Positions 1 through 12,008 of a stretch of DNA of 64,000 bases are shown here, in pieces. This DNA comes from Pseudohongiella spirulinae (GTDB lineage Bacteria; Pseudomonadota; Gammaproteobacteria; Pseudomonadales; Pseudohongiellaceae), in the NCBI RefSeq assembly GCF_001444425.1, contig NZ_CP013189.1:620001-684000 (forward strand), read 5' to 3'. The notes under the pieces are model-generated. The model saw only the letters and a program-made list of their open reading frames with translations, was not told where the DNA came from and made no database searches. Positions within the stretch are counted from its first letter, which is position 1; each line of letters opens with the position of its first letter. The position numbers were made by a program, and so were the translations under genes.

Positions 1-96
1 CGGTTGTATTCACAAAGTCAGTGGCTGGAGCTGCCGTTTTATGAAGAAGACATTCTGGCAGATCCGAATCTGCTTAGTTTACGTTTACAGGAATAA
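1..96 (+). CDS. C-terminal end of an unidentified protein (partial)
   Basis: An open frame enters from the left edge and ends at a TAA at 94-96, giving 31 codons. The peptide is mixed acidic and aromatic and ends Leu-Arg-Leu-Gln-Glu. It is too short to assign to a family. The next gene starts 55 bases further on the same strand, so the two may be co-transcribed. Confidence 0.6.
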   Translation, partial: RLYSQSQWLELPFYEEDILADPNLLSLRLQE

Positions 97-151
97 CCGG
101 CTCTTTTTAGCGCCACAGAAGTTTTAACAGGACAGAAGGAAGACATCATCA

Positions 152-694
152 ATGCAGTGGATGTTAGGACGTTTATCGGCTCTGGCACTGTTGACAGGTT
201 TGCTCAGCGCCTGTGTAAATCATCAGATATTGGATCAGTGGCCAGAGACAGTGCCGGACCAGCGCTATTTCATCGAAGCTTATCATCAGGATGAGTTGAA
301 TCAACAGCGTCAGAGTGACGTGGAGTACCTGAATTGGGTTGTGCGCTTTTATCAGGGTTCAGAGTTGATGGTGACGGGCTGGAATGACATCACGCCTGCG
401 GTATTGCTGGATCTTGAAGGTGACGTGCTGCAGCAGGCGCAACAGAAAAGCCATCGACTTGGCTTGTTGATCTCGGCTGAATGGGCCAAGGATAACGATG
501 TGCGCGACATCGATTCGGCCATGCTGAGTCTGTGGGGCAGTATCATGGTGGCAGTGCAGGAGCCCGAGATGCGACTGGCTGCAATGGATCTGATCAGCAA
601 TGACGTTGAAGCCCTGTTGTCAAATCAATTGCACGCCAGTGATATCTCCGAGCAGCGCTACATCAATCGCCTGGGGCTGGATCCTGATTTCTGA
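152..694 (+). CDS. Putative lipoprotein of unknown function
   Basis: A 180-residue protein. Residues 1-21 form a lipoprotein signal: short basic start, hydrophobic run, then lipobox Leu-Ser-Ala-Cys with Cys21 as the expected lipidated residue. The rest is soluble, acidic and helical in character, with no motif I recognise. An AGGAAG sequence about 12 bases upstream could be the ribosome site; an in-frame ATG at 161 is an alternative start. The stop lies 6 bases from the convergent heme protein gene. It is probably anchored at the inner or outer membrane; function unknown. Confidence 0.75.
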   Translation: MQWMLGRLSALALLTGLLSACVNHQILDQWPETVPDQRYFIEAYHQDELNQQRQSDVEYLNWVVRFYQGSELMVTGWNDITPAVLLDLEGDVLQQAQQKSHRLGLLISAEWAKDNDVRDIDSAMLSLWGSIMVAVQEPEMRLAAMDLISNDVEALLSNQLHASDISEQRYINRLGLDPDF

Positions 695-700
695 TCCGGC

Positions 701-1237
701 TCAGTCGGGGCGGTTGCAGCGCGGGTCATTTTGCTGAATGCCAACCAGCATTTCGCGGCTCAGCGGAATGGGAGCGCAGCCGTGATTCTGCTCGCAGATC
801 ATGTCCCACTGCGGCTCTGCCAGTTTATGACAGTCCAGGCAGTTGCCGCCGAAGCGGTTAACAACATCGGTGAAGCCGCGTGTGACGATGCTGGAACCTT
901 CGGCGCTCACCTCCAGTTCAAAAAATTCCCAGTCATTGGTTTCCGGGCTGGTACCTGCGGGTTGTTTGATCATGACCTCAGTCGGTACCAGTTGTACCAG
1001 AGAACCGGTTGGCCAGGTGCCACCGGTTTCCGAGTTGGCAACCGCCAGTGTTGCCTCAAGATCTCCGAGCAGGTTGTCAACAAAGAAGCCGCGCACTGGT
1101 GTCATATCAGTGATGCAGTCGAAGGTTGATTCGTCCACTTCAATCAGTGCTTGCGCCGCCTTGAGCTGAGTGACTCCCGCCAGAGTGGCTGCTGTTGCCA
1201 GAACAGCAGACAATCCCAAAATTTTGACTCGATTCAT
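701..1237 (-). CDS. Secreted small c-type heme protein
   Basis: A 178-residue exported protein. Residues 1-28 look like a Sec signal peptide (basic start, long Ala/Leu/Thr core, cut near Lys-Ala-Ala). A single CxxCH heme-attachment motif lies at residues 133-137 (Cys-Leu-Asp-Cys-His), and further cysteines at 41, 148, 154 and 174 could form disulfides. The fold is not that of a classical short cytochrome c; the heme motif sits late in the chain and the N-terminal half resembles no family I can name. It is the last gene of a leftward group with an OhrR-like regulator and a NosR/NirI-like membrane protein, and has its own promoter with a palindromic operator (1273-1301). Inferred role: periplasmic electron carrier or redox sensor. 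Confidence 0.75.
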   Translation of the reverse strand: MNRVKILGLSAVLATAATLAGVTQLKAAQALIEVDESTFDCITDMTPVRGFFVDNLLGDLEATLAVANSETGGTWPTGSLVQLVPTEVMIKQPAGTSPETNDWEFFELEVSAEGSSIVTRGFTDVVNRFGGNCLDCHKLAEPQWDMICEQNHGCAPIPLSREMLVGIQQNDPRCNRPD

Positions 1238-1272
1238 CGTGTGTATTCCTGAATGTTATTAGATTGCTGGCG

Positions 1273-1301
1273 ATAATATCGTGCACGATACAAATCGGCA
1301 A
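1273..1301 (-). promoter_or_regulatory. Promoter with MarR-type palindromic operator for the heme protein gene
   Basis: On the minus strand there is a -35 TTGCCG (1296-1301), a spacer of exactly 17 bases and a -10 TATTAT (1273-1278). A perfect 14-base palindrome, TATCGTGCACGATA (1277-1290), overlaps the -10 and fills the spacer. A protein bound there would block RNA polymerase. The OhrR/MarR-like regulator is encoded immediately upstream on the same strand (its stop codon is at 1302-1304), so it is the natural candidate. Binding is inferred; the promoter and palindrome are seen directly. Confidence 0.65.
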
Positions 1302-1772
1302 TTAGTCAGAAGTCATTCTTTGAAGGTGAGCCAGAAAACTGTCGAGCTGACGCTTCAGGGCAATGGCTTCTTCTATCGGGTAATCAACCTGGGAGACCAG
1401 GCTGGCCGGGATGCAATCACATTTTTTACGCAGGGCTTTCCCGGAGCGGGTCAGATGGATATTGACCACCCGCTCATCGCTGTCACTGCGGCGACGCTCC
1501 ACCAGATCCATCAACTCCAGCCGTTTTAACAGCGGTGTCAGCGTATTGGTCGCCAACTGCGCTCGCTTGCCGATGTAACCAACAGTACAGGGGCTGTTCT
1601 CCCACAGAATCAACAGCACAATATACTGCGGATAGGTCAGCCCGAGTGGTTCCAGAAAAGGCTGATACAGGCGGGTGACCAGACGCGAGGCGGCATACAG
1701 GGGAAAACAGATCTGATTATCGAGTGCCAGCGGATCAAAGTCTTCCGGTAAGGTTGCTGCCGTTTTTCTCAT
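1302..1772 (-). CDS. MarR-family regulator, OhrR-like peroxide sensor
   Basis: A 156-residue winged-helix regulator. It aligns by eye with OhrR proteins along its length: an N-terminal Asp-Asn-Gln-x-Cys with the sensing cysteine at position 22 (the position known in Xanthomonas OhrR), then Leu-Thr-Tyr-Pro-Gln-Tyr, a recognition helix around residues 74-88 and a wing with Asp-Glu-Arg near 99-101. Cys118 and Cys120 could provide the resolving thiol of two-cysteine OhrR proteins. Family members are repressors released when the N-terminal cysteine is oxidised by organic hydroperoxides. The usual ohr partner is not adjacent; the flanking genes are a NosR/NirI-like protein (23 bases upstream) and a heme protein. 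Confidence 0.85.
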   Translation of the reverse strand: MRKTAATLPEDFDPLALDNQICFPLYAASRLVTRLYQPFLEPLGLTYPQYIVLLILWENSPCTVGYIGKRAQLATNTLTPLLKRLELMDLVERRRSDSDERVVNIHLTRSGKALRKKCDCIPASLVSQVDYPIEEAIALKRQLDSFLAHLQRMTSD

Positions 1773-1795
1773 CGGTCATTCAGTCCAGTCTGTTG

Positions 1796-3817
1796 TCATG
1801 AAGCTTTCAGTTCCTTGTGACGGACAATTATCTTGTCCATGTCGTGCCGACAGGAACCGGCTTTTTTGATCAGCTTATCCTCACAGATGTCGCAGCGCAC
1901 GCATTCTTTGAAGTCTATTTTCTCGCGCTTGATGGCGCCGGTTGGACAGGCATGCTCACAGACGGTACAGACGCCACATTGAGGCACGCGTTTAATACGG
2001 AGCGGGCTGACCAGTGAAACCACGCCCAGAGCTGCGCCCAGCGGACAGACATAGCGACAGTAGAATCGCGGCACGGCAACACAGGCCAGCAGAATTGCTG
2101 CCAGTATTGCAAACAGCACCGCTGTGCCACTCATAAAGAAGAGCGTACCGAATGGCTCAAAATACTGGAATATCTGCACGTTGCCAGCAATCAGCGCGGC
2201 ACCGATGATCAGTGCCAAAATGCCATATTTGATATATAGCGCCTTCTCGTGAAGCTTCTGGGGAACACGCATGGGCAGGTTGTGTTTCCAGCGCTTGGGC
2301 GTCAGGCGGGTGATGATGTCCTGCACGGCGCCAAACGGACACAGGGAGGAGCAGAAAATGCGCCCCCACAGCAGTGTGGTAACCAGCGTAAACACAACCA
2401 GCATCATCAACGGCAGATTGTTCATGAAGACATCTGGCCCTTGCAGCAGAACACCGGTGATGTGCGCTACCGACAGGAAACCAGCTTCCATAATGCCCAG
2501 GTAAACCAGTGTCACAGTCAGAGCCGCCCAGCGCCAGCGGGCGCTTTTGCGGAAGAACGCGATCATCACCAGGGCGAAAATCAGCAACATCATTGTCACT
2601 TTTTCCCAGGGCGTTACTCCCCAGGGTGGGTCACGGAAGAACTTGCGAATGGCGCTGTTCTCATGGCGGATGATGCGGGCAATTTCTTCTTCGCTCAGAA
2701 TCGGGTCGCCGTTGGCCAGTCGCCAGCCCAAACCGGTGGGCAGAAACTCAACTTCATACGCATCCAGGCTGCCCAGTGGTCGGTAAGCGATGGTGATGGG
2801 CTCGGTGATGTCATAGTTGTCATCAATAATCAGTGCACCGGCAAATTCTGCCCGTCCGGCGATCATGCCTGCGTCAGCATTGCCGGCGGTGACCAGGCGA
2901 TTGGGGAAAATGCGACGCATCGGACCGTCCTGCTGCATGGACGTGCGATCCTGGCGGAACTGTTGATAGCCACTACCGCCAACAGCCAGCAGTATCATCT
3001 CCGTGCCAGCCAGTTGCGCTGCAGCATCACGTTCAGCGCGGGCATAAGCTGTGCGACCAATAAAATATTCGCCCAGGGCAGGGTGGCCCATATAGGTGAG
3101 GGTCAGGATCAGCTCTTCGCCACCGGGAATGGGCATGACCATCTGGTGCACAATACCTTCTTCCAGTAACTGCTCCCAGGTATAGGGTGCCATCATCTCC
3201 AGGATGCGCTCATTGCGTGCCACGTCTACCGGATCATCCGGGCTGAAACCGTTATATTCGGCGGCGACCCGGCGAGCCGCCTCACGAATCCCGCGACTGA
3301 TGGCAAAGCTGGTGACGGTCGCGCCGGAGATGCCGTCAACATCGCGGCGGACCTGAAAATCATCACCAATGAATTTACCGGCGAACTGCCCCTGGAACAC
3401 CGGGTCAGAGACAAAGTCACCCACTGTGTTGACGTAAGACTCCACGTAATTGAGTATTTTCAGACCGGTGACCTGATTGTCCAGGTTGACGCCACCCAGC
3501 ATGGCGATAGGGGCGCTGAAACCTCGTTCTTCGGGCGGCACATCCGCAGTCAGAAAGACGTAGCCAATCAGCTGCTGCTCACCTGAGTCGGCATCGGTCT
3601 GATAGGCGCGCCACACCGGTGGTTCGCCTTCCTTCTCCGAAAAATTGTCGGCTTCCGGCATCACCTGAAACAGCCACGCTTCCTGCACGTCAGTGGAAAA
3701 CGGCGTTCGAACCGGGTTGCCCTCAATGGGCTGGCGAGGCGGTTGGGCATGGCTGACGCTGAAACCGGCCAGTAGCAGCACGGCAAAAAGGGTGGAGGTG
3801 ATAGCAGACCTGAACAT
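1796..3817 (-). CDS. NosR/NirI-type membrane FMN-binding polyferredoxin
   Basis: A 673-residue membrane redox protein. Residues 1-24 are a signal peptide. A periplasmic FMN-binding domain follows, with Asp-Gly-Ile-Ser-Gly-Ala-Thr at 161-167; its threonine is the covalent FMN site in RnfG/NqrC/NosR relatives. After several membrane segments come two NapH/NosR-like cysteine motifs (CSSLCP and CRYVCP) and a C-terminal pair of ferredoxin-like clusters (CGVCTVCEHACP, then CVRCDIC). Relatives pass electrons across the inner membrane to periplasmic partners such as nitrous oxide reductase. No nos or nir structural gene is nearby, so the partner here is unknown; the heme protein at 701-1237 is a candidate. 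Start ATG 3817. I do not call it nosR. Confidence 0.8.
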   Translation of the reverse strand: MFRSAITSTLFAVLLLAGFSVSHAQPPRQPIEGNPVRTPFSTDVQEAWLFQVMPEADNFSEKEGEPPVWRAYQTDADSGEQQLIGYVFLTADVPPEERGFSAPIAMLGGVNLDNQVTGLKILNYVESYVNTVGDFVSDPVFQGQFAGKFIGDDFQVRRDVDGISGATVTSFAISRGIREAARRVAAEYNGFSPDDPVDVARNERILEMMAPYTWEQLLEEGIVHQMVMPIPGGEELILTLTYMGHPALGEYFIGRTAYARAERDAAAQLAGTEMILLAVGGSGYQQFRQDRTSMQQDGPMRRIFPNRLVTAGNADAGMIAGRAEFAGALIIDDNYDITEPITIAYRPLGSLDAYEVEFLPTGLGWRLANGDPILSEEEIARIIRHENSAIRKFFRDPPWGVTPWEKVTMMLLIFALVMIAFFRKSARWRWAALTVTLVYLGIMEAGFLSVAHITGVLLQGPDVFMNNLPLMMLVVFTLVTTLLWGRIFCSSLCPFGAVQDIITRLTPKRWKHNLPMRVPQKLHEKALYIKYGILALIIGAALIAGNVQIFQYFEPFGTLFFMSGTAVLFAILAAILLACVAVPRFYCRYVCPLGAALGVVSLVSPLRIKRVPQCGVCTVCEHACPTGAIKREKIDFKECVRCDICEDKLIKKAGSCRHDMDKIIVRHKELKAS

Positions 3818-3858
3818 ATGACTTGAATTTCCGTTAAGCTATACAAAATGCCGCTAAC

Positions 3859-3887
3859 TATACCGCTGCCGGGACAGCAGTGGTATA
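3859..3887. promoter_or_regulatory. Inverted repeat in the divergent NosR-like/methyltransferase promoter region
   Basis: Arms TATACCGCTGC (3859-3869) and GCAGTGGTATA (3877-3887) pair at 10 of 11 positions around a 7-base centre. It lies midway between two divergent start codons (3817 and 3925), so an operator for one or both genes is plausible. It is not followed by a T run on either strand, which argues against a terminator. No matching half-site of the 1277-1290 palindrome is present. Confidence 0.4.
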
Positions 3888-3924
3888 AGGATATAGCCTG
3901 AAATAATTACAGTGTGTTACGCCC

Positions 3925-4386
3925 ATGAAATCTCTGGAACATAAAATACCGCCACCCGTTGTGGCCCTGCTGGCCGCTCTGCTGATGTGGTGGCTGCGTG
4001 GTTTTTATCCCCTTTCCCTGCTGGCGGGCGGCACTGGTCGCACTTTGGCCATGCTTAGTGTAGCGGCCGGGTTTATGATTGCGGCTGTCGGTGTAACGGC
4101 TTTTCGCCGGGCCAAAACCACGGTGGATCCGCTGCACCCTGATAAAGCCAGCACAATTGTTGATAGCGGGATTTTCGCTTATACCCGCAACCCCATGTAT
4201 CTGGGGATGACACTGGTATTGCTGGGTGTCTGCTTCCATCTTGCGGAGCTAACCGCGTTTTTGATTCTGGCCTTGTTCATTCGTTTTATCAGCCGCTATC
4301 AGATTCAGCCAGAGGAACGGATCCTGCTGGAAAAGTTTGGTGAGCCCTATCAGGCGTATCTGGACAAGGTACCACGCTGGATCTGA
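3925..4386 (+). CDS. Isoprenylcysteine carboxyl methyltransferase-family membrane protein
   Basis: A 153-residue integral membrane protein with about four hydrophobic segments. The C-terminal half carries the ICMT/PEMT signature: Tyr-Thr-Arg-Asn-Pro-Met-Tyr-Leu-Gly near residues 91-99, then Glu-Glu-Arg and a Phe-Gly-x-x-Tyr-x-x-Tyr segment near the end. Bacterial members are SAM-dependent methyltransferases of mostly unknown substrate, since bacteria lack prenylated CaaX proteins. Length is usual for the family. It is divergent from the NosR-like gene and 131 bases upstream of icd. Confidence 0.85.
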   Translation: MKSLEHKIPPPVVALLAALLMWWLRGFYPLSLLAGGTGRTLAMLSVAAGFMIAAVGVTAFRRAKTTVDPLHPDKASTIVDSGIFAYTRNPMYLGMTLVLLGVCFHLAELTAFLILALFIRFISRYQIQPEERILLEKFGEPYQAYLDKVPRWI

Positions 4387-4455
4387 TTTTCCGGATGCCA
4401 TAATCCGGGTGATGCAAGGCGATCTAGCAGTGCAATACCATGGCAGTCGCTCAGA

Positions 4456-4464
4456 TGCTATACT
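4456..4464 (+). promoter_or_regulatory. Extended -10 promoter for icd
   Basis: TGCTATACT at 4456-4464 matches an extended -10 element (TGnTATAAT with one mismatch) 54 bases before the icd start codon. No convincing -35 is present at the normal distance, which extended -10 promoters can do without. Predicted transcription start near 4471. Confidence 0.4.
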
Positions 4465-4481
4465 GCGCCCCACTTTTTTAA

Positions 4482-7609
<3,128 letters not shown>

Positions 7610-7716
7610 ATTTCAGTGGATGAGATTTATCAGGCTGGTGATAATAGCGCGCTGGCGCGATGCATGTCAGCCAATGATAGACTGGGCATCTTCAGCAATT
7701 AAGTAGCAGAAATAAA

Positions 7717-9198
7717 GTGGCGTCAGACGATTCCGACAATCAACCCCGTCAACAAACCCGTCATCCAGTGTCAGATGTTGTTGTAAAAGCGGCCGGACGG
7801 TCGGTGTGGCTGCGTCGCACGCTTGGCCTGTCGCAAAAAGAGGCGGTGGCATCGGCCACCATGACAGCGACCGGGGACAATTTTTTCAATGCATTTGCTG
7901 TTTATCTGCAGGCAAGTGCTTTGCAAATGGGTTGGCTGACGGCCATACCACAACTTTTTGGGGCTTTATCGCAAATTCTGTCGGCCTGGCTTGGCAATTA
8001 TCTGCCACGCAAACCCATGGTTGTCATCACAGCTATGTTGCAGGCTCTGGTTGTCAGTGCGCTGGCTTTGCTGGCGATTCTGCATCCGCAAAACAGTGTC
8101 AACTGGCTGATCGCTCTGGCCGTGTTGTACTTTGCCTGCACCAATTTTATTCAGCCACAGTGGCGTGCGTGGATGGGCAGTCTTGTTCCGCAGCGTCGCC
8201 GTGGCGCGTTCTTCGCGGCCCGCACGCGATTGACAATGATTGCGTCATTGATCGTCTTTGCCGGTGGCGGTGTATTGCTGAATTTCAGTGCATCACTCTC
8301 CGTCGTCTGGGTTGGCTTTGCCTTATTGTTCTCCATTGCCGCCATTGGCAGAACCCTGTCTGCCAGACTTCTCCACCTGATGCACGACCCCGACCCCAGG
8401 CCTCACCCGGAGCGACGAAATGGGTTTCGACAGAGCATGAGTCAGCTTTACAGCTCTTTGCACGACAAGACATTCCGCGACTATAGCTTCTTTGTCGCTG
8501 GTATGCAGGGCGTGGTGGCGATATCGGCACCGTTTTTTGCGGTGTATATGCTGAGCGATCTGGGATTCAGCTACCTTCAGTACAGTCTGAATGCAATAGC
8601 CTCGATAGTGACGCAGTTTCTCACGCTCGGGTTCTGGGGACGGTTTACCGACAAATACGGCAACCGCATTGTGATGCAGTTTTGCTGTTTCACGATTCCA
8701 CTGATACCCGTACTGTGGATGTTGTCACCTGACTTCTATTATTTACTTGTTGTTCAGATGGTGTCTGGTTTTGTGTGGAGCGCATTCAGTCTGAGCACGG
8801 CTAATTATCTATACGATATCAGGCCGCATCGTAGCGACTTTGCGGTATATGCCGCCACCCAGTCGGCATTGGGAGCGCTTGCTGTTTTTGTCGGTGCCAT
8901 TGGTGGTGGTTTGATTGCGGCCGTGGCCCCCGACGTGTTTGCACGATTTGATATCGGCACCGGATTAGAAAGTTGGATCATCAGTCCCTTGTTTCTGGTT
9001 TTTGCGGCTACCACAATGCTGCGCCTGGCGGTTGCACTGTGGTTCGTCCCACGAGCCAGAGAACCCCGAATCCGCCGACGTCCCGGTGTGCTACAACTGA
9101 TTTATCGAATCAGCCGTTTCAATGCGATCACCGGCGTGTCGCTGGACTGGCTGAGCGTCACCCGCAAATCACGACCCAAAGATCAGGACGCAGAATAG
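7717..9198 (+). CDS. MFS transporter
   Basis: A 493-residue integral membrane protein with about 12 hydrophobic segments after a hydrophilic N-terminal stretch of about 50 residues. An MFS-like loop Arg-Phe-Thr-Asp-Lys-Tyr-Gly-Asn-Arg lies between segments in the second half. Relatives are predicted exporters of small molecules; the substrate cannot be read from the sequence. The start is GTG at 7717 with no strong ribosome site; ATG 7861 would remove part of the conserved N-terminus. It converges on the phosphatase pseudogene with a 21-base gap. Confidence 0.8.
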   Translation: MASDDSDNQPRQQTRHPVSDVVVKAAGRSVWLRRTLGLSQKEAVASATMTATGDNFFNAFAVYLQASALQMGWLTAIPQLFGALSQILSAWLGNYLPRKPMVVITAMLQALVVSALALLAILHPQNSVNWLIALAVLYFACTNFIQPQWRAWMGSLVPQRRRGAFFAARTRLTMIASLIVFAGGGVLLNFSASLSVVWVGFALLFSIAAIGRTLSARLLHLMHDPDPRPHPERRNGFRQSMSQLYSSLHDKTFRDYSFFVAGMQGVVAISAPFFAVYMLSDLGFSYLQYSLNAIASIVTQFLTLGFWGRFTDKYGNRIVMQFCCFTIPLIPVLWMLSPDFYYLLVVQMVSGFVWSAFSLSTANYLYDIRPHRSDFAVYAATQSALGALAVFVGAIGGGLIAAVAPDVFARFDIGTGLESWIISPLFLVFAATTMLRLAVALWFVPRAREPRIRRRPGVLQLIYRISRFNAITGVSLDWLSVTRKSRPKDQDAE

Positions 9199-9219
9199 CG
9201 TTCATGATTTGGTGTCGTC

Positions 9220-11079
9220 TCAGCTGCCAACAACGCCCCCGTCAACGCGGCGGATCATCATGATTGTTGACCTGGGCCGACTGTCGCCGCCATTTGGGAA
9301 GTGAGATGGCAGGCCATCTTCCCCTGGATGCTGCACACCCACAAACAAAGTGCGCTGATCTGGACTGAAGGTGGCGCCAGTGAGTTCACATCCAATCGGG
9401 CCGGTGGCGAAACGGCGAATTTCGCCTGTCTGTGGATCAGCACACAATATCTGGTTGTTGCCCATGCCGGCGAAATCACCCGTGTTGGAGTAGTTGCCGT
9501 CAGTCTGAATCCACAGTCGTCCGTGGTCATCAAATGCCAATCCATCCGGGCTGTTAAACATATTGTCGGCGGTGATGTTGCGACTGCCGGCGTAAGGCGT
9601 ACCGGCATGCACGGTTGGGTTGCCTGCCAGTACAAACAGATCCCACTGGAAGCTTTCGCTGGCATGGTCCTGACTGTCGGGCCACCAGCGAACAATCTGA
9701 CCGTAGTGATTTTCGGCACGAGGATTGGGACCTCCGGCAGGCTGGTTGTCGTGAACCCCTCGGTTGCGATTGTTGGTCAGCGTGCATAGCACTGAGCCAT
9801 TCTGAGGATGGACTGCGATCCATTCTGGTCGATCCATGGTCGTCCCGCCGACTTGAGTGGCGGCCAGTCTGGCAAAAATCAGCACCTCAGCCTGATCGGC
9901 AAATCCCGAACTCTGGTCCAGGCCATTCTGGCCGTGGGTCAGTGCCAGCCATTGGCCGCGTCCGTGCAACTCGCCAGGCTCTGCGTCAAAACGGGCGACA
10001 TACAATGTACCTTCATCCAGCAGATTGCGATTGGCAGCCGGGTTGGCAGGGTCATAAGCACGGTTAGAGACAAATTTGTAGATATGCTCCCCGCGCGCAT
10101 CATCGCCCATGTAGACAACCGCGCGCCCATCGTTTGTCAAAGCCAGTGCCGCATTCTCATGGCTGAAACGTCCCAGCGCAGTGCGCTTGACTGGCACCGA
10201 GTCGGGATCCAGTGGATCGAATTCAACAATCCAGCCAAAACGGTTGGCCTCCCTGGGGTGAAGCGACAGATCAAAACGTGCATCGTGGCGATACCACTGG
10301 CGTCCATACTCATCATCGGCATTTAGACCGTAGCGCTGCTGTGCAGCATCGGGGGTAAAATCACGGCTGGCGGCAAAATAGTCATTAGTGTTTTCTTCAC
10401 AGGTCAGATAGGTGCCCCAGGGGGTTTTGCCATTGGCGCAGTTGCCAAAGGTGCCGAGGCATTGCAGTCCTTCAGGGTCATCGCTTGTCTGCAAATGCGC
10501 ATGACCGGCCGCCGGGCCACTGAATTGCATGGCTGTGCGGGCTGTGATTCGGCGGTTCAGCGGAGCCTGCGGCTGGTACTGCCAAAAACCACCGGGCATA
10601 TGCTGACGAATCTCCACAACAGATACGCCGTGTGCATATTGATCCTTGAGTACATCATCGACAGTCATGTCACTGCCGTCATGGGCGTGCAGGGTGTGCA
10701 GATTGCTGTATTCATTGTTTACGACCAGCAGAGCATGGTCCGCAGTGATGGGAAAAAAGCTCATGCCATCGTTATTGTCGCCCATCTGCAACAGTTGCGC
10801 GCTGGCGGGCTGCAGCGCACTGTCATCGTGATTCGGTGCGTCGGGCAGCAGCGGGTCGCCCCAGGAGATCAGGGGCTCGGCGATGTATCCAGCGGGAACT
10901 CTGAAGTCATCCATTGTGCTTGTCGGCACTGGCTGGAAGCCTAACAGAGGTGATGTCTAGTTGCCTGTCGCGGCACGGCAGGTGGTAGCACCGGCCATAA
11001 AAAGTCCGACACTCAGGCTGGATTTCAGAAATGCGCGGCGGTTAAGACCGTCTTGAATCAGCGTGTTAAAATCAGACAT
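9220..11079 (-). pseudogene. PhoX-type alkaline phosphatase (DUF839), interrupted by an amber codon
   Basis: The intact frame would be 619 codons starting at ATG 11079, with a GAGG ribosome site about 9 bases upstream. Residues 1-40 are a Tat signal (Asn-Arg-Arg-Ala-Phe-Leu-Lys at 13-19, then a hydrophobic core). Codon 41 is TAG (10957-10959). The same frame then continues as Ser-Pro-Leu-Leu-Gly-Phe-x-Pro-Val, the usual start of mature PhoX proteins, and runs open to 9220 with no further damage. PhoX enzymes are calcium- and iron-dependent periplasmic phosphatases. A GTG at 10929 gives an open frame but has no signal peptide or ribosome site. A single substitution such as CAG to TAG, or a base-call error, explains the pattern best. 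Confidence 0.8.
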
Positions 11080-11207
11080 CGAAAAGCGCCTCATAGATTT
11101 TATATTACATAACGATCTAAATTTATATCTTTACGGATTAAGTAGCTGGTGGAATACTGGCACTGAACACGCAAGATACCTGACTAATTTAACGGAGGTA
11201 CGACGAA

Positions 11208-11864
11208 ATGTCCCTGAGAATTAATGATGTTGCCCCAAATTTCACAGCCGACTCAACAGCCGGTGAACTGACGCTGCATGACTGGATTGGCGATAGTTAT
11301 GCGATACTGTTTTCTCACCCCAAAGATTTTACGCCAGTCTGCACAACTGAGTTCGGTGCCGTGGCCAGGCTGGCTCCTGAGTTCGCCAGGCGTAACACCA
11401 AAGTCATGGGTGTTTCGGTGGACACTGTAGAGGAGCACAAGAAGTGGAAGGCTGATATTGCCGCGGTTGCTGGAGCGCCGGCTGATTTTCCGATTATCGA
11501 CGACACGTCCCTGGCGGTCTCAAAGCTGTACGACATGCTGCCGGCTGATGCCTATCTGCCAGACGGTCGCACTCCCGCAGACAGTGCCACCGTGCGTACC
11601 GTGTTTATTATTGGCCCGGATAAGAAAATCCGCCTGATGATGATTTATCCGATGTCGGTAGGCCGGAACTTTGCCGAGATCCTGCGTGCCCTGGATGCAG
11701 TGCAGGCGACCGACGGCGTGCCGATTGCGACGCCGGCTGACTGGGTGCCCGGTCAGGATGTGATTGTGGCGCTGAGTCTCAATGATGAGCAAGCCAAAGA
11801 GAAGTTTGGTGAGATCGATGTGAAGCTGCCTTACCTGCGCTACACCAGGGCGCCGCAGAAGTAA
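11208..11864 (+). CDS. 1-Cys peroxiredoxin (Prx6 type)
   Basis: A 218-residue cytoplasmic peroxidase. The peroxidatic cysteine is Cys45 in Pro-Val-Cys-Thr-Thr-Glu, and it is the only cysteine in the protein, which fits the Prx6/1-Cys subgroup, as do the total length and the C-terminal dimerisation extension (Tyr-Leu-Arg-Tyr near the end). It reduces hydrogen and organic peroxides with an external thiol donor. A strong GGAGG ribosome site precedes ATG 11208. It is a single-gene unit with its own terminator at 11888-11920. Confidence 0.93.
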   Translation: MSLRINDVAPNFTADSTAGELTLHDWIGDSYAILFSHPKDFTPVCTTEFGAVARLAPEFARRNTKVMGVSVDTVEEHKKWKADIAAVAGAPADFPIIDDTSLAVSKLYDMLPADAYLPDGRTPADSATVRTVFIIGPDKKIRLMMIYPMSVGRNFAEILRALDAVQATDGVPIATPADWVPGQDVIVALSLNDEQAKEKFGEIDVKLPYLRYTRAPQK

Positions 11865-11887
11865 GACAATTCAGATGGCCAGCTCAC

Positions 11888-11920
11888 AGGCCGGTGGACA
11901 TTGATCTACCGGCCTTTTTT
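11888..11920 (+). terminator. Intrinsic terminator of the peroxiredoxin gene
   Basis: Perfect 8-bp arms AGGCCGGT (11888-11895) and ACCGGCCT (11908-11915) run into a T run (11915-11920), 24 bases after the stop codon. Confidence 0.85.
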
Positions 11921-12008
11921 GTTGAGCGGGTCTGACTGACTACAAATTACGATACATCCGTGGTTGTATGTAAAACACACTGCCCGCTCCCGAAACTGGC
12001 AATCAAAG

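Noticed and set aside
2249-3169. 306-codon plus-strand frame inside the NosR-like gene
   Set aside because: Low-complexity Gln/His/Gly composition and overlap with a gene with clear domains.
1796-3817. Naming the gene nosR
   Set aside because: No nos genes nearby and the family includes other members.
9220-10929. Intact cytoplasmic PhoX-like gene starting at GTG 10929
   Set aside because: No ribosome site or signal peptide, and the Tat signal is found upstream in the same frame; an amber-interrupted gene explains more.
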